Source of the DNA: Holdemania massiliensis AP2 | GTDB taxonomy: Bacteria; Bacillota_I; Bacilli_A; Erysipelotrichales; Erysipelotrichaceae | NCBI RefSeq assembly: GCF_000327285.1 | Contig: NZ_HE998567.1 | Span: forward strand, 1,572,856-1,636,855 | Direction of reading: 5' to 3' | DNA length: 64,000 bases | Shown: positions 62,868-64,000 of the stretch, piece by piece | How the letters are laid out: each line of letters opens with the position of its first letter | How positions within the stretch are numbered: position 1 is the stretch's first letter | Notes under the pieces: generated by a model | The model's database searches: none | Told to the model about the DNA's origin: nothing | Seen by the model: the letters and a program-made list of their open reading frames with translations, nothing else | Program-made: the position numbers and the translations under genes

Positions 62868-64000
62868 TTAATATCTCCTTGCCTTTTCGCGCTGACTCTG
62901 CAGCTGCTGGTAGGCTTCCTCCACCTTCTCAAACGGACTGACCGAAGCCAGACCGACGTTCCACCAGGCATCATAACCGTCACTCATCGTTTTAGGCAGC
63001 ACCTTGATGTCAATCAGGACGCTGTGCTTAGCGCGCGCCGCTTTGACGAGCGCCTCTTCCAGCTCTTTCTCACTACGCACCGTCCACGCTTCACAGCCGT
63101 AACCGCGGGCCACAGCCGCATAGTCAATCGGGATATAGCTGCCGTCAAGCTTTCCGCTCTGCAGACCGCGGTAGCGGAAATCCGTACAGAAACTCTCCAG
63201 ACCGTTGGACATCTGCAGATTGCTGATGCAGCCGTTGCTCATATTATCGAACAGGCAGACCGTGATCTTGGCATTTTCCTGCAGCGACGTCACCAGCTCG
63301 CCATGCATCATCAGAAAGGCCGCGTCCCCGACCATCGCGTACACCTCACGCTGCGGCTGTGCCAGTTTAGCGCCCAAGGCGGCCGCAATTTCAAAGCCCA
63401 TGCATGAATATCCATATTCCACGTTGTAGCTGTTTTCACTGCGGCTGATCCACATCCGCTGCAGATCACCCGGCAGCGAACCGCTGGCAGCGACGATTAA
63501 CGAAGAAGGCGCAATTTTCTCATTGATCAATTTGATCGCGGCGGTCTGCGACAGACAGGACGCCGTCATCCGCTGATATTCCTGCAGCTGCTTTGCGTAA
63601 TCGTTTTTGATTTCCGGCTGCACTTGCTCGGAATGCCGCACACGGGTAAAACGGGCGACTTCCTCATTCCATTGCCGTTTTACCTTGCTGATGCCGATAT
63701 CATTTTCATGATGATAGTGATGCTGACGCAGAATCTGAGCCAGCTGCTCCAAAGCCACCTTGACGTCGGCCTTGATCGGCAGCGCGTCCATTTTTAAGCC
63801 GTGAAAATCCGACAGATTGATTTGAATCAGCTTGGCTTGGGAAAACAGCTCTTTAGACCCGGTCGTAAAATCCGTCAGCCGCGTACCCAACCCCAGAATC
63901 AGATCACAATCCCGAACATAGCGGTTGGCTGCGAGATTGCCGGTAACCCCGATTCCGCCCAGATTATAAAAGAAATCCGAGGTCACGGTGGATTTGCCGG
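62868..64000 (-). CDS. iolD: Trihydroxycyclohexanedione hydrolase, 5'-partial
   Basis: The ThDP-dependent enzyme opens the ring of the dehydratase product. Only the C-terminal part (~377 residues) is in the window; the frame continues past the right edge, so any start near 63986 is artificial. Seen: [16 protein letters not shown], and the ThDP/Mg motif [14 protein letters not shown] with [10 protein letters not shown]. It overlaps none but ends 1 nt before iolE. Confidence 0.92.
   Translation of the reverse strand, partial: GKSTVTSDFFYNLGGIGVTGNLAANRYVRDCDLILGLGTRLTDFTTGSKELFSQAKLIQINLSDFHGLKMDALPIKADVKVALEQLAQILRQHHYHHENDIGISKVKRQWNEEVARFTRVRHSEQVQPEIKNDYAKQLQEYQRMTASCLSQTAAIKLINEKIAPSSLIVAASGSLPGDLQRMWISRSENSYNVEYGYSCMGFEIAAALGAKLAQPQREVYAMVGDAAFLMMHGELVTSLQENAKITVCLFDNMSNGCISNLQMSNGLESFCTDFRYRGLQSGKLDGSYIPIDYAAVARGYGCEAWTVRSEKELEEALVKAARAKHSVLIDIKVLPKTMSDGYDAWWNVGLASVSPFEKVEEAYQQLQSQREKARRY

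Overview
The window looks like a chromosomal segment of a gut-type, low-to-mid GC Firmicute. Protein composition (FMN-binding and fumarate-reductase-like lipoproteins, Etf-linked lactate dehydrogenase, PTS sugar uptake, pyruvate formate-lyase, FemAB-type peptidoglycan branching enzymes) suggests an anaerobic fermenter, plausibly Erysipelotrichaceae such as Holdemania. That placement is inference. Consensus sigma-A promoters, AGGAGG ribosome binding sites and rho-independent terminators are abundant.

Left part (1-9.3 kb): a pyruvate formate-lyase (PFL) locus on the minus strand in which the enzyme is split. A 685-aa core with the Cys-Cys active site ends where the glycyl-radical domain should begin. 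That domain is a separate 80-aa gene. Between them lies a 79-aa gene that looks like a degenerate copy of the same domain with three cysteines. The activase follows. A perfect CcpA cre match lies upstream. Next is a sucrose regulon (LacI regulator, PTS EIIBCA, sucrose-6-phosphate hydrolase, fructokinase) with a clear promoter and operator.

Middle part (9.4-41.7 kb): a two-site FMN-binding lipoprotein; a two-component/ABC-2 cassette with tandem regulator boxes; small housekeeping genes; bactofilin; a LytTR/GHKL pair; a TetR-controlled membrane protein with a matched pair of operators; an AraC/flavoprotein pair; tRNA-Val; two FemAB genes in an operon with a TIM-barrel isomerase; LemA and DUF3137; a MacAB-like efflux operon; and an lctABCD-type operon (GntR, EtfB, ferredoxin-EtfA, lactate dehydrogenase) expected to oxidise lactate by electron confurcation.

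Accessory part (42-52.5 kb): a decayed prophage head region (HExxH toxin-like C-terminus of a probable MuF protein, two small coupled genes, a scaffold stub, a capsid pseudogene); an SPFH protein with a coupled ribbon-helix-helix gene; and a 6.8-kb mobilizable element. The element is bounded by 20-bp near-identical inverted repeats (45722-45741 and 52493-52512). It carries a large serine recombinase, a RES-domain protein, MobC, a 730-aa membrane protein with a nuclease-like motif, and a DUF6061 gene. No relaxase is seen.

Right part (52.5-64 kb): a Tat-exported flavoprotein reductase with a divergent LysR regulator and perfect operator, an amidohydrolase, and a myo-inositol catabolic operon (iolD, iolE, iolG, iolA, a transaldolase-family gene, a MsmK/UgpC-type ATPase). 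iolD runs off the right edge.
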